NCBI GenBank assembly: GCA_900546005.1
Contig: URBJ01000015.1
Span: 1 to 33,821 of the forward strand
Direction of reading: 5' to 3'
Source: an uncultured Alistipes sp.
GTDB lineage: Bacteria; Bacteroidota; Bacteroidia; Bacteroidales; Rikenellaceae
DNA length: 33,821 nt
A program made the translations under genes and the position numbers. Positions 32,449 through 33,821 of the stretch are shown in pieces. Position 1 is the stretch's first letter. Each line of letters starts with the position of its first letter. The notes beneath the pieces are model-generated. The model had not been told where the DNA came from and made no database searches. It saw nothing but the letters and a program-made list of their open reading frames with translations.

Positions 32449-33528
32449 ATGAAAACGAATGAAAAACGGAAATTGACCTTCGGATGGATATTGGTATGTT
32501 TGATCGGGACGATGCTCTTGGGCGGTTGTGCATCTACACGTTATGCGCCGCGCGCTCACTGGGAACAGGACACCCGGGGCGAAGAGGATACGGTTCTACA
32601 AAGACTTGCACGGGAGATCGGCGGCTCCGGATGTATTCTGCTCGACGGCAAGATCCTCTATTCTTGGGGGCGGATCGATCGTCCGGTAGATTGGGCGTCG
32701 GCATCGAAACCTGTGTTGAGTACATTTCTCTTCTGTGCTCTTGACCGGGGAGTCGTGCGGGATGCAGACGATCGTCTGGTAGATTATGGTGTGCCGTTGC
32801 AGGGGAAAGATACGACGATCACGTTTCGGTCGCTCGGGGCCATGACCAGTGGATATACATTGAAAGAGGCGGCCGGTGAAGCATACGCCTATAACGACTA
32901 CGGCATACAGCTTTATGAGTATGCCTTGTCGGAGTATGTTTTTCGTCAGTCGGCCGAAGAGGCAACTGCCGAACAATTTCGACCCATGCAGTTCGAGGAT
33001 GAATGGGGGTATTATCAAGTCCCGCCGAAAAGGCAGCGGATTATGATGTCGATTCGCGACTATGCGCGTTTGGTGTGGATGTGGCACAACCGGGGGGCTT
33101 GGAATGAAGAGCAGGTGATCGCCCGGAAGTGGTTCAGAAAATACATGCGGCCGCAGGTCCCGTACGATCTGCCTCATGCGGCTCCCTGTGACCGGATTAA
33201 CGATTATTTGGGGATCGGTTCATACGGAGGAGGTGCCGACCATTTTACTCGTTTGGGGCCGGGAGTTTATGGATTTAACTGGTGGTATAATCGTCCTACA
33301 CCTCTGAAGGAGGATGCGTTGTTATTCCCGTCGCTTGATGACGATTGGATTTTGTCGGTCGGTGTGCGGGGCCATTTGTCGTTGTTTTCACCGAAAAAAA
33401 GGTATGCGCTGATTACCTCTTTCGGAAATTGGAAAGACCGGCAGAAAGAGTGGGGCGATTATGAGCCGTTGTTACACTCGTTTGTCGAGCACATGGACAA
33501 GACATACGTGAAAGGCAGTTCCCGATAG
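32449..33528 (+). CDS. Serine hydrolase lipoprotein of the beta-lactamase/PBP-like family
   Basis: A 359-residue lipoprotein: signal ends LLGGC with lipidated Cys27. The fold matches class C beta-lactamase-like serine hydrolases: SASK (Ser84-Lys87) is the SxxK nucleophile motif, YNDYG (148-152) sits where YxN is expected but is altered, and VGVRGHLSLFSPKKR near the C-terminus replaces the usual GxxGQ/HTG block. FTRLGPGVYGFNWWYNRP is family-typical. It likely acts on an ester, amide or peptide in the periplasm; antibiotic resistance should not be assumed. The open frame extends to 32353, but 32449 starts a proper lipoprotein signal. Confidence 0.82.
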   Translation: MKTNEKRKLTFGWILVCLIGTMLLGGCASTRYAPRAHWEQDTRGEEDTVLQRLAREIGGSGCILLDGKILYSWGRIDRPVDWASASKPVLSTFLFCALDRGVVRDADDRLVDYGVPLQGKDTTITFRSLGAMTSGYTLKEAAGEAYAYNDYGIQLYEYALSEYVFRQSAEEATAEQFRPMQFEDEWGYYQVPPKRQRIMMSIRDYARLVWMWHNRGAWNEEQVIARKWFRKYMRPQVPYDLPHAAPCDRINDYLGIGSYGGGADHFTRLGPGVYGFNWWYNRPTPLKEDALLFPSLDDDWILSVGVRGHLSLFSPKKRYALITSFGNWKDRQKEWGDYEPLLHSFVEHMDKTYVKGSSR

Positions 33529-33571
33529 CGGGAGCACTCAGTCCGGCAGATAGAAACAGGCTATAAAAATT

Positions 33572-33620
33572 CGGCCTCGATGCACTTCAAGCAAACTGAA
33601 ATGGAGCGGCATCGAGGCCG
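33572..33620 (-). terminator. 12-bp inverted repeat, likely terminator of the right-edge minus-strand gene
   Basis: CGGCCTCGATGC (33572-33583) pairs perfectly with GCATCGAGGCCG (33609-33620), with a 25-nt loop. On the minus strand it is followed by AATTTTTATAG, a T-rich run; on the plus strand no T run follows. It lies 86 nt past the stop of the gene entering from the right. Confidence 0.75.
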
Positions 33621-33705
33621 AGTCGTGAACCCGGCAATCGTTCCAGAAGTTGTGTAGATGCGGACTGGTTGCGGGGAAAAAGGTGACGAATCTGTGGTGT
33701 GACTG

Positions 33706-33821
33706 TTATTTCGTTCCCTGATTCGCTACGGCAGCTGTTTTCCGACGGATCTCATCGGGATCCCCCAGAAAATAGTCTTTTGTCAAGCTCAGATCATCGT
33801 CAAACTCAAAGACGTAGGGTA
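33706..33821 (-). CDS. C-terminal end of an unidentified protein (partial)
   Basis: The minus strand is open from the window edge to a TAA at 33706-33708, giving 37 residues that start [20 protein letters not shown] and end in AVANQGTK. The composition is protein-like, the other two minus frames are closed, and a terminator-like hairpin lies downstream, so this is probably the real end of a gene that begins outside the window. The family is not recognised. Confidence 0.6.
   Translation of the reverse strand, partial: PYVFEFDDDLSLTKDYFLGDPDEIRRKTAAVANQGTK

Overview
The window looks like a chromosomal segment of a gut-type Bacteroidales bacterium, plausibly Rikenellaceae/Alistipes-like; the genus is an inference from gene content, not shown directly. 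Evidence for Bacteroidota: start codons are not preceded by clear Shine-Dalgarno sequences, many intergenic regions carry the Bacteroidota -7 motif TANNTTTG (best example TTTG-N19-TACCTTTG before the L31 gene), and several families are typical of the phylum (Bat aerotolerance genes, Cbp1-like coiled-coil lipoprotein, type B L31, a GH127-type glycosidase).

Layout. 1-304: the 3' end of a 23S rRNA, a 5S rRNA and a terminator closing an rRNA operon. 305-910: a protein-gene-free gap with a weak candidate small RNA. 976-5239 (minus): UvrD/PcrA helicase, then lrgA-lrgB-nth. 5424-11293 (plus): a six-gene moxR/DUF58/bat cluster for an envelope-associated vWA/TPR complex, with one very N/Q/D-rich linker. 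11505-15061 (plus): metX, purD and a multi-pass membrane protein, which meets a minus-strand apbE-lipid kinase pair tail to tail with an 11-bp overlap. 17060-20681: divergent promoters, a TPP riboswitch and a thiamin operon thiS-thiE(double domain)-thiG-thiH. 20740-23440: an orphan GH127-like glycosidase followed by dtd and a MazG-like gene, closed by a strong 17-bp-stem terminator. 23684-24880: a class III aminotransferase. 24976-29194: etfB-etfA-(YcxB-like membrane protein)-acyl-CoA dehydrogenase, preceded by a promoter and two palindromes. 29350-33528: envelope genes (small beta-barrel, coiled-coil lipoprotein, a minus-strand lipoprotein, a serine-hydrolase lipoprotein) and rpmE2. 33706-33821: the C-terminal end of a minus-strand gene that runs off the window.

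How the genes work together. The thi operon makes the thiazole phosphate (ThiS sulfur carrier, ThiG, ThiH) and couples it to HMP-PP (ThiE) under TPP control; thiC, thiF and thiD must be elsewhere. EtfAB and the acyl-CoA dehydrogenase form an electron-transfer module for short-chain acyl-CoA metabolism, and EtfB has sequence features of electron-bifurcating ETFs. ApbE attaches FMN to exported or membrane flavoproteins, which fits an Nqr/Rnf-type anaerobic metabolism. No phage, IS element, CRISPR array or tRNA was seen. The most notable points are the ThiE double-domain fusion, the membrane protein inserted in the etf-acd cluster, the etfB leader palindromes, the Glu-to-Lys change in the MazG metal site, and the reordered bat cluster.
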